Positions 51,740 through 63,020 of a stretch of 64,000 nt of DNA are shown one piece after another. A program made the translations under genes and the position numbers. The DNA is from Pseudosulfitobacter sp. DSM 107133. Lineage in GTDB: Bacteria; Pseudomonadota; Alphaproteobacteria; Rhodobacterales; Rhodobacteraceae. The DNA lies in assembly GCF_022788695.1 (NCBI RefSeq), contig NZ_CP085154.1, positions 806,001-870,000 on the forward strand, given 5' to 3'. The notes beneath the pieces were generated by a model. It was not told the DNA's origin, ran no database searches, and worked only from the letters and a program-made list of their open reading frames with translations. The first letter of the stretch is position 1. The number at the start of each line of letters is the position of its first letter.

Positions 51740-52977
51740 GCAACTGCACCTGCACGTTTGGGCAGAAGGCTGCGAAAATATTGCACCCCCAGCACCAGCA
51801 ACAACCCCGTCTGTGCCACCAGCATCCATGCAAAGTTGATATGCGTCAGCGCCATTAGGCAGGCCGCCGCCCCGTCAAACCCCCGGATTTCGGCAGGGCT
51901 GTCATAGCGCGCGCGCCCCTCGCCGGTTCTGATCTCCAGCGCAGTGGCGTGCGACAGCAGCGCGCGCAGCCTGCGGTGACGAGGAGCAAGGACCAGCACC
52001 GCCGTGTCGGGCAGCCATGGCTGCCACCTTGGCATCCACTCGGGCACGTTGGCCTTGTATTCGGGCCAGCCCTCGGGGAAACGTTTCAGCAGGTCGTGCC
52101 GGTGATGCCATCGCACCATGCCCTGCACAAAGACCCAAGCCATCAGTGCCGCCAGGATGATCCAGATATTGCCCAGTATTGTCCCCAGAAACACCCAGGC
52201 CAGCGCCGCAGAAAGCTGCATGGGGTTCGAGACATAGGCATAGACCCCCGTGCGCACCAATCGCTGTGTCGGATCCAGCGGGATCGGCGTGCCCGCGCCC
52301 TGAATGCACAGCATCTGGTTGGCCGACAGACCGATCACAATGGTGCCACACAGCAAAACGGCAGTCAGCGTCAGGCTGAGCACCGAGCGGTCCGACAGGT
52401 CCCACGATCCACCCATGGCGTGCAGGATCAGCGACGGCAGGATCGCAAAGATCATCCCGCCGGTCATGATCGCCAGCAAGATACAGCGCAGCGGCAAAAA
52501 ACGGTCTTCTGCTGTCCACTGCGCCAGATAGATGGCCGGGATATGGGCGGTGACAAAGACAAACACAACACCCGCGAACCAATAGGGGCCGGCAGAGACA
52601 AGCGGCTCAAGCGAAGAAAAGATCGTTGCGTGCAGGCCGATCACGATGGGCAGGCAAATCATTATTGGTCGGGTGTCGGGAAAGGCAAAATACAGCCCCG
52701 GCCCGAACAGAACAGCTCCACCAATCACGATATCCGCCGGCAAGCCGTTCAGCATCAGGGACTCCCAGCCATAGGTCCACCAGCCCAGCCAGATGGCGAG
52801 TGAATGGGTCACAAACACCATGGAAACACCATAGAGAAATGCGAACAGCCCGCCGATCCGCGCACGTTGCGACGGGTTGCGCAGGCGCACAATGACCAGC
52901 ACCAGGGCAATGGGTCCCAGCAACAGCCCCCATCGCAAGGCCAGCATGAACGGTTCGGGCAGGCTTAGGGAAATCAT
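51736..52977 (-). CDS. Polytopic membrane protein with isoprenylcysteine methyltransferase-like domain
   Basis: 413 residues, about ten membrane segments. The central-to-C-terminal part (TPIPLDPTQRLVRTGVYAYVSNPM, then FVQGMVRWHHRHDLLKRFPEGWPEY) matches the ICMT/PEMT-like methyltransferase fold: substrate-gate RxGxYxxxRNPM-like motif and the E/H-rich cofactor end. Methyl transfer to a lipid-like acceptor is inferred. The first half and the C-terminal ~90 residues are extra to the family. It is coupled by ATGA overlaps to the upstream small membrane protein and the downstream P450. Confidence 0.75.
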   Translation of the reverse strand: MISLSLPEPFMLALRWGLLLGPIALVLVIVRLRNPSQRARIGGLFAFLYGVSMVFVTHSLAIWLGWWTYGWESLMLNGLPADIVIGGAVLFGPGLYFAFPDTRPIMICLPIVIGLHATIFSSLEPLVSAGPYWFAGVVFVFVTAHIPAIYLAQWTAEDRFLPLRCILLAIMTGGMIFAILPSLILHAMGGSWDLSDRSVLSLTLTAVLLCGTIVIGLSANQMLCIQGAGTPIPLDPTQRLVRTGVYAYVSNPMQLSAALAWVFLGTILGNIWIILAALMAWVFVQGMVRWHHRHDLLKRFPEGWPEYKANVPEWMPRWQPWLPDTAVLVLAPRHRRLRALLSHATALEIRTGEGRARYDSPAEIRGFDGAAACLMALTHINFAWMLVAQTGLLLVLGVQYFRSLLPKRAGAVA

Positions 52978-53345
52978 CTAAGAACGCCGCGCTTTAGCAT
53001 GTCGCGGAGGCGCTTGGGCATGTGAACCTCGAACAGTTCGACAACCAGAAACACCACCGGAAACCCAAGGGCCAGATACAGCGCAAAGCCGGGCAGGGCG
53101 AGGATCAGCAAAAGGTGGATAATTGCCCCCAGTTGCATCAGCGCCCCTTCATCCGAGGCCAGATCGCGCAGCGTCACAAGAAACCCGAAGGCCAGCGCGG
53201 GCAGCATCACACTCAGCGGAAAGGCCAGAAACGCAGTTGCATCGCCCCCCACCAGCTTCGCGACGGCCATTGCCGCCCGCCACAGGATCAACCCCGTGGC
53301 GATCGCCGCCAGAGCGGCCAGAATTTCGCGTCGGATGTTGTACAT
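52974..53345 (-). CDS. Small integral membrane protein
   Basis: 123 residues with three to four hydrophobic segments and a basic C-terminus (HMPKRLRDMLKRGVLR). No family is recognised. It leads the three-gene operon, with an ATGA overlap to the methyltransferase-like gene. Confidence 0.72.
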   Translation of the reverse strand: MYNIRREILAALAAIATGLILWRAAMAVAKLVGGDATAFLAFPLSVMLPALAFGFLVTLRDLASDEGALMQLGAIIHLLLILALPGFALYLALGFPVVFLVVELFEVHMPKRLRDMLKRGVLR

Positions 53346-53432
53346 GCCTGCCTGTCTGAATTTGCTTCAGGAAACACAAAACAGCGCGACCTGTCCATGT
53401 GCCGCGTCGGTTTTGCGGACAGGGCTGGCGCT

Positions 53433-54458
53433 TCAGGGCAGGTTTTCACGAAAATAGATATCCAGCTTCAGCGGACGGGGGCGGGTGCCGGGATGTGACA
53501 GCAGGGTGATGGCCCTGTCGATCAATGTATCCGGGTCCAGATCAAAAATGGCATCCACGGTTCCGTCCAGCAAGGCGCGGCGGGTGTCGGGGGTCAGCCC
53601 GTGGCCGATGAACACCAGCGTTTCGCGTTGCCGCTCGCGGATGGCGCGGGTGATGCCACCCGACGAGCCGCCCACATTGTAGATGCCGACAAGATCGGGA
53701 ACCTGTTCGAACAGATCCAGGGCGTGCCGGTAGTTCTCGGCCGCATCATCATGCCCCTCGCGCATCCCGACGACCCGCAGGGCGGGAAACATTTCGTCCA
53801 GAATGCTGAGAAACCCCGCCTCGCGTTCCGAATGCGCGCGGTAATGGCGCGATCCGGCAACCAGCGCCACCGAGCCCGAGGTGGATTTGGCCAGCCGCCC
53901 GATCAACAGCCCCGCCGTGCGCCCCACCGCCCTGTTGTCCAGCCCCAGATGGCCAACCTCGGGCGCGTTGCCCAGATCCGATACGATGGTGACCAGACGG
54001 GTTCCGGCGGCGGCCAGTTCAGCGGCTGCATTGCGCACTTCGGGGTGTTCGATGGCGAAAAAGATGATCGCGTCGGACCATCCAGCATTCTTGTGCAGTG
54101 CTTCGACCAGTGCCGCCGCGTTAAAGCTTTCAATGAAAAAACAGCGCAGGAACGGATTGTCGACGCCCGACTGGCCGATCCGTTCTTTCACCCGTTCGCC
54201 CAGCAGACGCAGATAGGGATTGGTGCCCGCAGGCAGCAACACGGTGATGTTCAGGGGGCGTTCCGCGCCATAGCGCGCGGCATCTTCGGGGCTGAGGAAC
54301 CCGATATCGCGCGCGGCATCCAGCACCCGGCGGCGCGTGCGGTCCTTGACGCCCTTGCGCCGGTTAATCACGCGGTCAACAGTCGCAAGCGAGACACCGG
54401 CGCGACGGGCCACCTCGGCCAGCTGTGGCCGCTGACTGTCATCTTTAGGGGTATTCAC
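53433..54458 (-). CDS. LacI-family transcriptional regulator
   Basis: 341 residues. The LacI HTH (LAEVARRAGVSLATVDRVIN) is followed by the hinge and a periplasmic-binding-protein-type sugar domain (NITVLLPAGTNPYLRLLGERV, GVVGI-like later). The domain resembles the Peripla_BP_4 sugar-responsive branch. It is divergent from the TRAP/RLP operon across a 153-base region with a TTGACG...CGTCAA inverted pair, so it most likely represses that operon until its substrate or an intermediate is present. Confidence 0.9.
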   Translation of the reverse strand: MNTPKDDSQRPQLAEVARRAGVSLATVDRVINRRKGVKDRTRRRVLDAARDIGFLSPEDAARYGAERPLNITVLLPAGTNPYLRLLGERVKERIGQSGVDNPFLRCFFIESFNAAALVEALHKNAGWSDAIIFFAIEHPEVRNAAAELAAAGTRLVTIVSDLGNAPEVGHLGLDNRAVGRTAGLLIGRLAKSTSGSVALVAGSRHYRAHSEREAGFLSILDEMFPALRVVGMREGHDDAAENYRHALDLFEQVPDLVGIYNVGGSSGGITRAIRERQRETLVFIGHGLTPDTRRALLDGTVDAIFDLDPDTLIDRAITLLSHPGTRPRPLKLDIYFRENLP

Positions 54459-54611
54459 CTCTGACGCACCTCAAAACCCATCAAGCTTAATGCTTTGACG
54501 AAGGGTGACCCGAAATCCTACTTTACGTCAATACATTGTTTACTTGGGTTTCCGAGACAGGTCTGTCAATCGAACCCTCAAAATACATCAAAATCTCTGG
54601 GAGGGGAAAAG
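54459..54611. promoter_or_regulatory. Divergent promoter between the LacI regulator and TRAP operon
   Basis: It contains TTGACG (54495-54500) with TACTTT 18 bases later as a possible promoter, and an inverted partner CGTCAA at 54526-54531. A Shine-Dalgarno GGGAGGGG precedes the dctP start. A single perfect LacI-type palindrome with a central CG was not found. Confidence 0.45.
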
Positions 54612-55625
54612 ATGAAAAAATCGAATTTGATGAACCGTCGCACGATGTTGGCCGCCGGGGCCGGTGCCCTTGCCGCGCCGTTTCTGGTGCGTCCGGCATG
54701 GGCGGCGACGCAGCTGCGTTATGGGCACAACAACGAGGTTTCCTCGGTTGCAGGCGCGCAGGCCGACTGGTTCGCCGAGGCGCTTGGCCAGACCTCGAAC
54801 GGCAACATCGACGTACAGGTGTTTCCCAACAGCCAGCTGGGCAAGTTACAGGAACTGGCCGAAGCGGTTTCGCTGGGTACCATCGCATTTTCGCACAACA
54901 CCGCCGGTGCGCTGGGCTCGCTTTACCAGCCCTTCGCGGCGCTCGATACGCCCTATCTGTACCGTGATGTCGATCACCTGATGGCGGTGACAGATGTGGA
55001 CAGCCCGGTGATGCAGGAACTGAACGAGGGTCTGATTGCCGCCGCCAACGTGCGGGTGATCTATGCCCACTACTTTGGCCGCCGCAACCTGACCTGCAAC
55101 AAGGCGGTGATGACACCTGCCGATCTGGCCGGCACCAAAATCCGCGCCGTTCCCTTCCCCATCTATACCACTGCTGTTGAAGGCATGGGCGCGGTTGCCG
55201 TGCCTGTCGACTGGTCCGAAGTGCCCACCGCGCTGGCCACCGGCGTGGTGCAGGGGCAGGAAAATCCGGTCAACGTGGTGCTGAACGTGAAGCTGTACGA
55301 AGTGCAATCGCACCTGATGCTGACGGGTCATATGTCCAACGCTGAAGTTGTCGTGATGAACGAAGACGCATGGCAGGCGCTGGATGATGCGGGCAAGGAC
55401 GCGGTGCGCGAAGCCGCCAACCAGACCCGCGAGAAAGCGACAAAGGCGATCCTCGACAACGAGGAATCCGAAACCCAGCAATTGCGCGATCTGGGCATGA
55501 CCGTGATCGGAGCAGAAGACGGGCTGGATGTCGATGCCTTCCGCACCTCGGTCAAGGCGCTGGTCGATGAACGCTTTGGCGCCGAATACGGCGATCTTTA
55601 TGCCAAGATTGCGGCTGTATCCTGA
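54612..55625 (+). CDS. TRAP transporter solute-binding protein (DctP-type)
   Basis: 337 residues from the ATG at 54612. The signal has a twin-arginine look (NRRTMLAAGAGALAAPFLVR). The mature part follows the DctP family: LRYGHNNEVSS at the start, then PNSQLGKLQELAEAVSLG and ARRNLTCN-type regions, and the ligand Arg region PADLAGTKIRAVPFPIY. It captures an organic acid in the periplasm and passes it to the DctQM permease encoded next. The 1-base overlap with dctQ indicates coupling. Confidence 0.93.
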   Translation: MKKSNLMNRRTMLAAGAGALAAPFLVRPAWAATQLRYGHNNEVSSVAGAQADWFAEALGQTSNGNIDVQVFPNSQLGKLQELAEAVSLGTIAFSHNTAGALGSLYQPFAALDTPYLYRDVDHLMAVTDVDSPVMQELNEGLIAAANVRVIYAHYFGRRNLTCNKAVMTPADLAGTKIRAVPFPIYTTAVEGMGAVAVPVDWSEVPTALATGVVQGQENPVNVVLNVKLYEVQSHLMLTGHMSNAEVVVMNEDAWQALDDAGKDAVREAANQTREKATKAILDNEESETQQLRDLGMTVIGAEDGLDVDAFRTSVKALVDERFGAEYGDLYAKIAAVS

Positions 55626-56158
55626 TGCCACAGGTCAGCCCGGGCCGCGCATTTCTTGCGCGGCTCGCCCGTTTCGGCGTCGGTTTCGGGATGGCCCTGC
55701 TGGCGCTGATTGCCAGTCTGGTCGTGCTTCAGGTCGCGGCGCGGAATTTCTTTGACGCGGGCCTGCCGTGGGCAGACGAACTGGCCCGCTTCAGTTGCAT
55801 CGCGCTGGTGTTCTTTGCGGTGCCCTGTCTGGCAGGCCGTCAGGTGCTGGTTGCGGTGTCGATGCTGCCCGACATGATACCCCCTGCGCCTCGTCGCTGG
55901 CTGGTACTGGTCGCAGATCTGGCCACGCTGGGTTTTGCCGGGCTGATGATCTGGAGCTTTGCCGAATTTCTGCCCCGCGCGGGCAAGTTTCTGACACCGG
56001 CGATGCGTGTGCCCAACTGGGTGTACTACAGCTTTGCCCTTGCCGGATGCCTGTTGCTGGCGGTGATCGCGGCCCTGCGGGTGCTGGATGCGCTGCAACG
56101 CCGCGACCCGACCGCCCCTTACCAAGACCCGCGCGACGCGGACGGATTGCCCCTATGA
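55625..56158 (+). CDS. TRAP transporter small permease (DctQ-type)
   Basis: 177 residues with four membrane segments. The conserved LPWADELARF region fits the DctQ family. Its start overlaps dctP (TGATG) and its stop overlaps dctM (ATGA). It partners DctM in Na+-driven import. Confidence 0.9.
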   Translation: MPQVSPGRAFLARLARFGVGFGMALLALIASLVVLQVAARNFFDAGLPWADELARFSCIALVFFAVPCLAGRQVLVAVSMLPDMIPPAPRRWLVLVADLATLGFAGLMIWSFAEFLPRAGKFLTPAMRVPNWVYYSFALAGCLLLAVIAALRVLDALQRRDPTAPYQDPRDADGLPL

Positions 56159-57432
56159 GCCTGATCCTTGTTTCCATTTTTGTGATGCTGCTGATCCTCG
56201 GTGCGCCGATTGCCGTCTGTCTGGGTCTGTCATCCGCCATCGTCATTGTCACCCATGGGTTACCCGTGTCGGTTGTCGCGCAACGCAGCCTGAACGCGCT
56301 GGACAGCTCGCCCCTGCTGGCGGTGCCGCTGTTCATCTTTGCCGCCAGCCTGCTGAACGCCACCGGTGTCACCACCCATCTGTTCGAACTGGTGCGCATG
56401 ATGTTTGGCCGCATTCGCGGTGCCGTTGCGCAGGTCAGCATCTTTGTGTCGCTGATCTTTTCGGGCATCTCGGGCGCAGCACTTGCCGATATCGGCGCGC
56501 TGGGTGCAATCCAGATCAACCAGATGAAGGCGCAGGGCTACCGCGAGGAATTCGCAGCCGGCCTGACCGTTGCCGCCGCCACCATCGGCCCGATCTTTCC
56601 ACCGTCGATCCCGATCATCATCTATGCTTCGGTTGCCAATGTCTCGGCGGTGAAACTGTTGATTGCAGGGATTATTCCGGCGCTGCTGCTGACCGCGCTG
56701 TTGATGATACAGGTTGCGATCATCGCACGAGTCAAAGGTTTGCCGCGTGACGAGGTGCGGGTCAGCCCGCGCGCGGTGGCGCAAAAGGCGCTGATTTCCT
56801 TTCCTGCACTCATGGCCCCTGTGTTGCTGATTGGCGGCTTGGTCAGCGGCTATTTCGGCCCCACCGAGGTGGCGGGCGTGACCGTGGCCTATGCCATGCT
56901 GATCGGCATTTTCATCTACCGCTCGCTCAGCCTGCGCGGCATTCTGGGTGCGCTGCGCGAAACCGCTGAATCAACCGCGAATATCCTGTTTGTCGTGTCC
57001 ACAGCCGCGTTGTTTGCATGGGTGCTGACACTGGATCAGGTGCCGATGAAAGTGTCGGGCCTGCTGCTGGGCCTGTCGGACAATCCGCTGGTGCTGCTGT
57101 TTCTGGTGAACATCCTGCTCTTGCTGGTCGGCATGGTGCTGGAAAGCATCGCCGCGATCCTGATTATCGCACCCATCATTGCGCCCGCCCTGACGGCGGC
57201 GGGGGTCGATCCGCTGCAACTGGGCATCGTCTTTGTGCTGAACCTGATGATCGGCCTGCTGACGCCCCCCGTCGGCATGAGCCTGTACATGATCACCATT
57301 ATTACCCGTATGCCCATCGGGCGTGTCATTGCCGGGGTAATGCCGTTCTTTATCCCGCTTTTGCTGTCGCTGCTTGTGGTCTCTGCCGTTCCGGCACTGT
57401 CGACCTGGCTGCCTGAATTACTGATGAAGTGA
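56155..57432 (+). CDS. TRAP transporter large permease (DctM-type)
   Basis: 425 residues, about 12 membrane segments. Characteristic DctM segments: SGAALADIGALGAIQI, IGPIFPPSIPIIIYA, and the C-terminal NLMIGLLTPPVGMSLY. It forms the Na+-coupled transport channel for the substrate bound by DctP. The next gene (VOC protein) starts 8 bases after the stop. Confidence 0.93.
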   Translation: MSLILVSIFVMLLILGAPIAVCLGLSSAIVIVTHGLPVSVVAQRSLNALDSSPLLAVPLFIFAASLLNATGVTTHLFELVRMMFGRIRGAVAQVSIFVSLIFSGISGAALADIGALGAIQINQMKAQGYREEFAAGLTVAAATIGPIFPPSIPIIIYASVANVSAVKLLIAGIIPALLLTALLMIQVAIIARVKGLPRDEVRVSPRAVAQKALISFPALMAPVLLIGGLVSGYFGPTEVAGVTVAYAMLIGIFIYRSLSLRGILGALRETAESTANILFVVSTAALFAWVLTLDQVPMKVSGLLLGLSDNPLVLLFLVNILLLLVGMVLESIAAILIIAPIIAPALTAAGVDPLQLGIVFVLNLMIGLLTPPVGMSLYMITIITRMPIGRVIAGVMPFFIPLLLSLLVVSAVPALSTWLPELLMK

Positions 57433-57440
57433 GGACTGAA

Positions 57441-57980
57441 ATGAGCAACCTTTTGGGGCCGATCCGCCAGCTTGGCTATGTGGTCGACGATATCGAAGCC
57501 GGTATGAAACACTGGGCGCAGGTGATGGGCGTTGGCCCGTGGTTCTACAATCCGCGCGTGCCGATCGAAGACTATACCTATGACGGAACCCGCTACGAGC
57601 CGCACAATTCGGTGGCGCTGGCCAATTCCGGCGCGATGCAGGTCGAGCTGATCCAGATCCGCAACGATGTGCCGTCGATGTACCGTGATTTCCGCGAAAA
57701 AGGTCTGCGCGGATTGCAGCACGTCGCGTTCTGGACCACCGATTTCGAGGCCGATCTGGACAGGATGCTGGGCCGCGGATTCACCGTTCAGATGAGCGGT
57801 TGTGTCGGCAAGAACGGGCGGTTTGTCTATTTCGCTCAGCAGGAGCACCCCGGCACATGCATCGAACTCTCTGAAGTTCTGGGACCAAAGGGCAAGATGT
57901 TCGACCTGATCCGCGACGCCTCGGTCGATTGGGACGGCTCTGACCCGGTGCGCCCCTTTCCCGATCTTTCGGCCATCTGA
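57441..57980 (+). CDS. VOC-superfamily protein (glyoxalase/dioxygenase-like)
   Basis: 179 residues from the ATG at 57441 after GAGG; a GTG in frame 12 bases earlier is less likely. The two-beta-alpha-beta-beta-beta repeat pattern is seen in IRQLGYVVDDIEAGMKHW and LQHVAFWTTDFEADLDRML. Likely metal ligands are His near 10-15 region and the conserved His of LQHV, plus Glu in CIELSEV. VOC members isomerise, epimerise, ring-cleave or lyse; the reaction here is unknown. It is embedded between a TRAP transporter and a RuBisCO-like protein, so it is presumably one catabolic step. Confidence 0.8.
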   Translation: MSNLLGPIRQLGYVVDDIEAGMKHWAQVMGVGPWFYNPRVPIEDYTYDGTRYEPHNSVALANSGAMQVELIQIRNDVPSMYRDFREKGLRGLQHVAFWTTDFEADLDRMLGRGFTVQMSGCVGKNGRFVYFAQQEHPGTCIELSEVLGPKGKMFDLIRDASVDWDGSDPVRPFPDLSAI

Positions 57981-57987
57981 GGGCGCC

Positions 57988-59253
57988 ATGTACCACGTAG
58001 TTGCCGAATACCTTCTTGAAACGCCGTTTCCGCTGGCCGAAGTCGCGGCCATGATGGCGGGCGAGCAATCCAGCGGCACCTTTGTGCGGGTTGCCGGTGA
58101 AACCGACGAATTGCGCGCCCGAGCGGCGGCGCAGGTGGTTTCGATTGTGGAAGAGGGCGAAGCTGCCGCACAAACGCTGCCCTCGGCCTATGTCGCGCGC
58201 AAGGGGGCTGCGGGTCCGTTCCGCCGCGCCCGTGTGCGCATTGCCTATCCCACGGGCAACATCGGGCGCAATCTGGCAACGCTGGCATCGACCGTGTCGG
58301 GCAACCTCTATGACATTGGCGAGATTACGGGGCTAAAGCTGCTGTCGCTTGATATCCCTGCGGCCTATCGCCTGCGCTATGCGTTGCCTGCCGTGGGGCT
58401 GCAAGGCACGCGCGACAGTCTTGGCGTGCCCGAAGGCCCGATCTTTGGCACCATCATCAAACCCAATGTGGGCATGCGCCCGGACCAGATAGCCGACCTT
58501 GTCGACCAGCTTTGCGCCGCCGGTGTCGATTTCATCAAGGATGACGAGGTGTGCGCCAATCCCGACATCGCGCCGCTGACCGAACGTGTGCCTGCCGTCA
58601 TGGCGGTGATCCGCAAGTGGCGGGACCGCACGGGCCGCCGCGTGATGATGGCCTTTAACATCACCGATGAAACCGACGCCATGCGCCGCCACGCCGATCT
58701 GGTGGCCGCCGAGGGCGGCAGCTGTGTCATGGCCAGCCTGAACTGGTGCGGTCTGTCGGGCATGGAAACACTGCGCGCCCACACGCCGCTGGCGATCCAC
58801 GCCCACCGCAACGGCTTTGGCGCGATGAGCCGCCACCCCTTGCTGGGCATGGATTTCGCCGCCTATCACGCGCTTTACCGTCTGGCGGGGATCGACCACA
58901 TGCATGTGCACGGGATCGGCGGCAAGTTTGTGGATTCCGCAACTGAAGTCACCGAAGCCGCCCGCGCCTGTCTGCGTCCGCTGTCCTATGGCGGCGCGGA
59001 TGACCGGGTGATGCCTGCGTTTTCCTCGGGGCAATGGGCGGGCACCTTGCCCCATACGGTCACAGCCGCCGAAGGGGCGGATTTCATGTTCATGTGCGGC
59101 GGTGGCATTCTGGCCCACCCCGACGGGCCCGCCGCCGGTATCAAATCGCTGCGCGAGGCCTATGAGGCCGTGGCAGCCGGTGAGGCGCTGGAGCAGGCCG
59201 CCGCAACCCGTCCGGCGCTGGCCGCGGCGATGCGGTTTTTCGGACCGCGCTGA
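57988..59253 (+). CDS. RuBisCO-like protein (form IV)
   Basis: 421 residues. RuBisCO large-subunit fold with the catalytic elements: Lys158 in IIKPNVG (equivalent to Lys175; the second Lys is Asn), the carbamate-type KDDE at 184-187, His271/273 in HAHRNG, Lys313 in GIGGKFVD, and the phosphate loop MCGGGILAHPDG near 370. The departures at loop 6 and the second Lys argue against CO2 fixation. The nearest described role is OiaX/OiaT-type 3-oxo-isoapionate 4-phosphate decarboxylase or transcarboxylase/hydrolase. A DUF1537 kinase, which would make the phosphorylated substrate, starts 2 bases downstream. Confidence 0.9.
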   Translation: MYHVVAEYLLETPFPLAEVAAMMAGEQSSGTFVRVAGETDELRARAAAQVVSIVEEGEAAAQTLPSAYVARKGAAGPFRRARVRIAYPTGNIGRNLATLASTVSGNLYDIGEITGLKLLSLDIPAAYRLRYALPAVGLQGTRDSLGVPEGPIFGTIIKPNVGMRPDQIADLVDQLCAAGVDFIKDDEVCANPDIAPLTERVPAVMAVIRKWRDRTGRRVMMAFNITDETDAMRRHADLVAAEGGSCVMASLNWCGLSGMETLRAHTPLAIHAHRNGFGAMSRHPLLGMDFAAYHALYRLAGIDHMHVHGIGGKFVDSATEVTEAARACLRPLSYGGADDRVMPAFSSGQWAGTLPHTVTAAEGADFMFMCGGGILAHPDGPAAGIKSLREAYEAVAAGEALEQAAATRPALAAAMRFFGPR

Positions 59254-59254
59254 G

Positions 59255-60484
59255 ATGAGCGAGGTTGTCTTTCTGGGTGATGATTTCACCGGTGCCTCGG
59301 ATTCGCTGGCGACCTATGCGCTGAATGGCTGGCCCGCGCGGCTTGAACTGAATGCGGCGGGCGCGACCAAAGGGTTGGCCGCGCTGGGCCTGCCCACTGA
59401 CCTGCGCTCGCGCGCGCCCAAGGCCGCCCTTGCCGATATCGCGCGGCTGTGGCCCCGGATTGCCGCTGCCAACCCGCGTGTGTTGCACTTCAAGGTGTGC
59501 TCGACCTTTGATTCCAGCCCTGCGACCGGCTCGATCGGGGCTGTGGCCGCTGATCTGATTGGCAGGTTCAAACCCGACGTGGTCGCGGTGATCGGCGGGC
59601 AGCCCAGCCTGCGGCGCTACTGTATTTTCGGCAACCTGTTCGCGTCAGGGCCAGACGGCAGAGTGTACCGGATCGACCGCCATCCGGTCATGGGCCGCCA
59701 TCCGGTCACGCCCATGGCCGAGGCTGACCTGCGCCTGCATATGGCAGACCAGGGGCTAAGCGACCTTGATCTTATCCCGTTCACCGCGCTGGCGGATACG
59801 GCAGAGGTTGCCGCCCGTCTGAAACGCGGGCCGGTTCTGTTCGATGTCACAACGCCCCACGATCAATCCCTGATTGCCGCTGCCCTGCGCGCGGTGGGCG
59901 GGCGGCAATTGCTGATCGGGGCAAGCACGGTGGCGGAAATCCTGACGACGGGGGCGCAATCCGTCGCTCAACCGGACCCCGTCGCACCGCCTGACGCAGG
60001 CGCGGTGCTGGTCTTTGCCGGAAGCCGGTCGCTGAACACGCAAACGCAGGTGCAAAATGCGCAAGGGTTTCACAAGCTGCCGCTGACGCCTGCAGCATTT
60101 CACACTGATACATTCCGCACCCAAACCGCTGGCTTGCTTGCGGCCAACACCCCCGTGCTTGTCCATTTGCAACCAGATCTGGATTATGGCCTGTCCCCCG
60201 ATGCGCTGGCGGATGCCTCGGCGCGGTTCGTGGCCGATGTGCTGGCGCGGGCCGATGTCGGGTATCTGGGGCTGGCGGGGGGGGACACCTCAAGCCGGAT
60301 CGCGACCCGCCTTGGGTTTGATGCACTGGAATTTGAACACAGCCTTGGCGCGGGGGCCTGTATTTGCATCGGGCGGCACCAACAGGGGCGCCTTGATCGT
60401 ATGCGGGTTCTGCTGAAGGGCGGGCAGATGGGGCAGGCCGATCTGTTCGATGCTTTCGCTATTCGCGCCGGGATTGCTCGGTAG
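59255..60484 (+). CDS. Four-carbon acid sugar kinase family protein (DUF1537)
   Basis: 409 residues from the ATG at 59255. The N-terminal nucleotide/substrate motif GDDFTGASDS, the KVCSTFDSSPATGSIG region with the substrate-binding residues, and the C-terminal GGDTSSRIATRLG ATP-site motif are present. Characterised members (DtnK, OtnK, OiaK) phosphorylate sugar acids such as D-threonate, 3-oxo-tetronate and 3-oxo-isoapionate. Pairing with a RuBisCO-like protein favours the 3-oxo-isoapionate-type substrate. It is last in the operon; Tex follows 62 bases later. Confidence 0.88.
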   Translation: MSEVVFLGDDFTGASDSLATYALNGWPARLELNAAGATKGLAALGLPTDLRSRAPKAALADIARLWPRIAAANPRVLHFKVCSTFDSSPATGSIGAVAADLIGRFKPDVVAVIGGQPSLRRYCIFGNLFASGPDGRVYRIDRHPVMGRHPVTPMAEADLRLHMADQGLSDLDLIPFTALADTAEVAARLKRGPVLFDVTTPHDQSLIAAALRAVGGRQLLIGASTVAEILTTGAQSVAQPDPVAPPDAGAVLVFAGSRSLNTQTQVQNAQGFHKLPLTPAAFHTDTFRTQTAGLLAANTPVLVHLQPDLDYGLSPDALADASARFVADVLARADVGYLGLAGGDTSSRIATRLGFDALEFEHSLGAGACICIGRHQQGRLDRMRVLLKGGQMGQADLFDAFAIRAGIAR

Positions 60485-60546
60485 CCGCTTGGCGGCGCGC
60501 CTTTGCGGCGTTATCACGGACCTCCGACAATCAAGGGAATCCCGCC

Positions 60547-62868
<2,322 letters not shown>

Positions 62869-63020
62869 GCACAGGCTGCATTTGGCCGATACAGGCAGGG
62901 CAGCGTTGCATCGGCTGCCTTGCGTCATCACATCACCCTGTAACCGGCACAGCGCGCTGCCACAGGGCTCCAATTGGAAAAGCAGCGCCGCGTCGGCCTG
63001 TTTGAGGAAAGGAGAGGCAG

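Noticed and set aside
57988..59253. Functional CO2-fixing RuBisCO
   Set aside because: The second catalytic lysine is Asn, loop 6 differs and no small subunit or phosphoribulokinase is nearby; it belongs to form IV.
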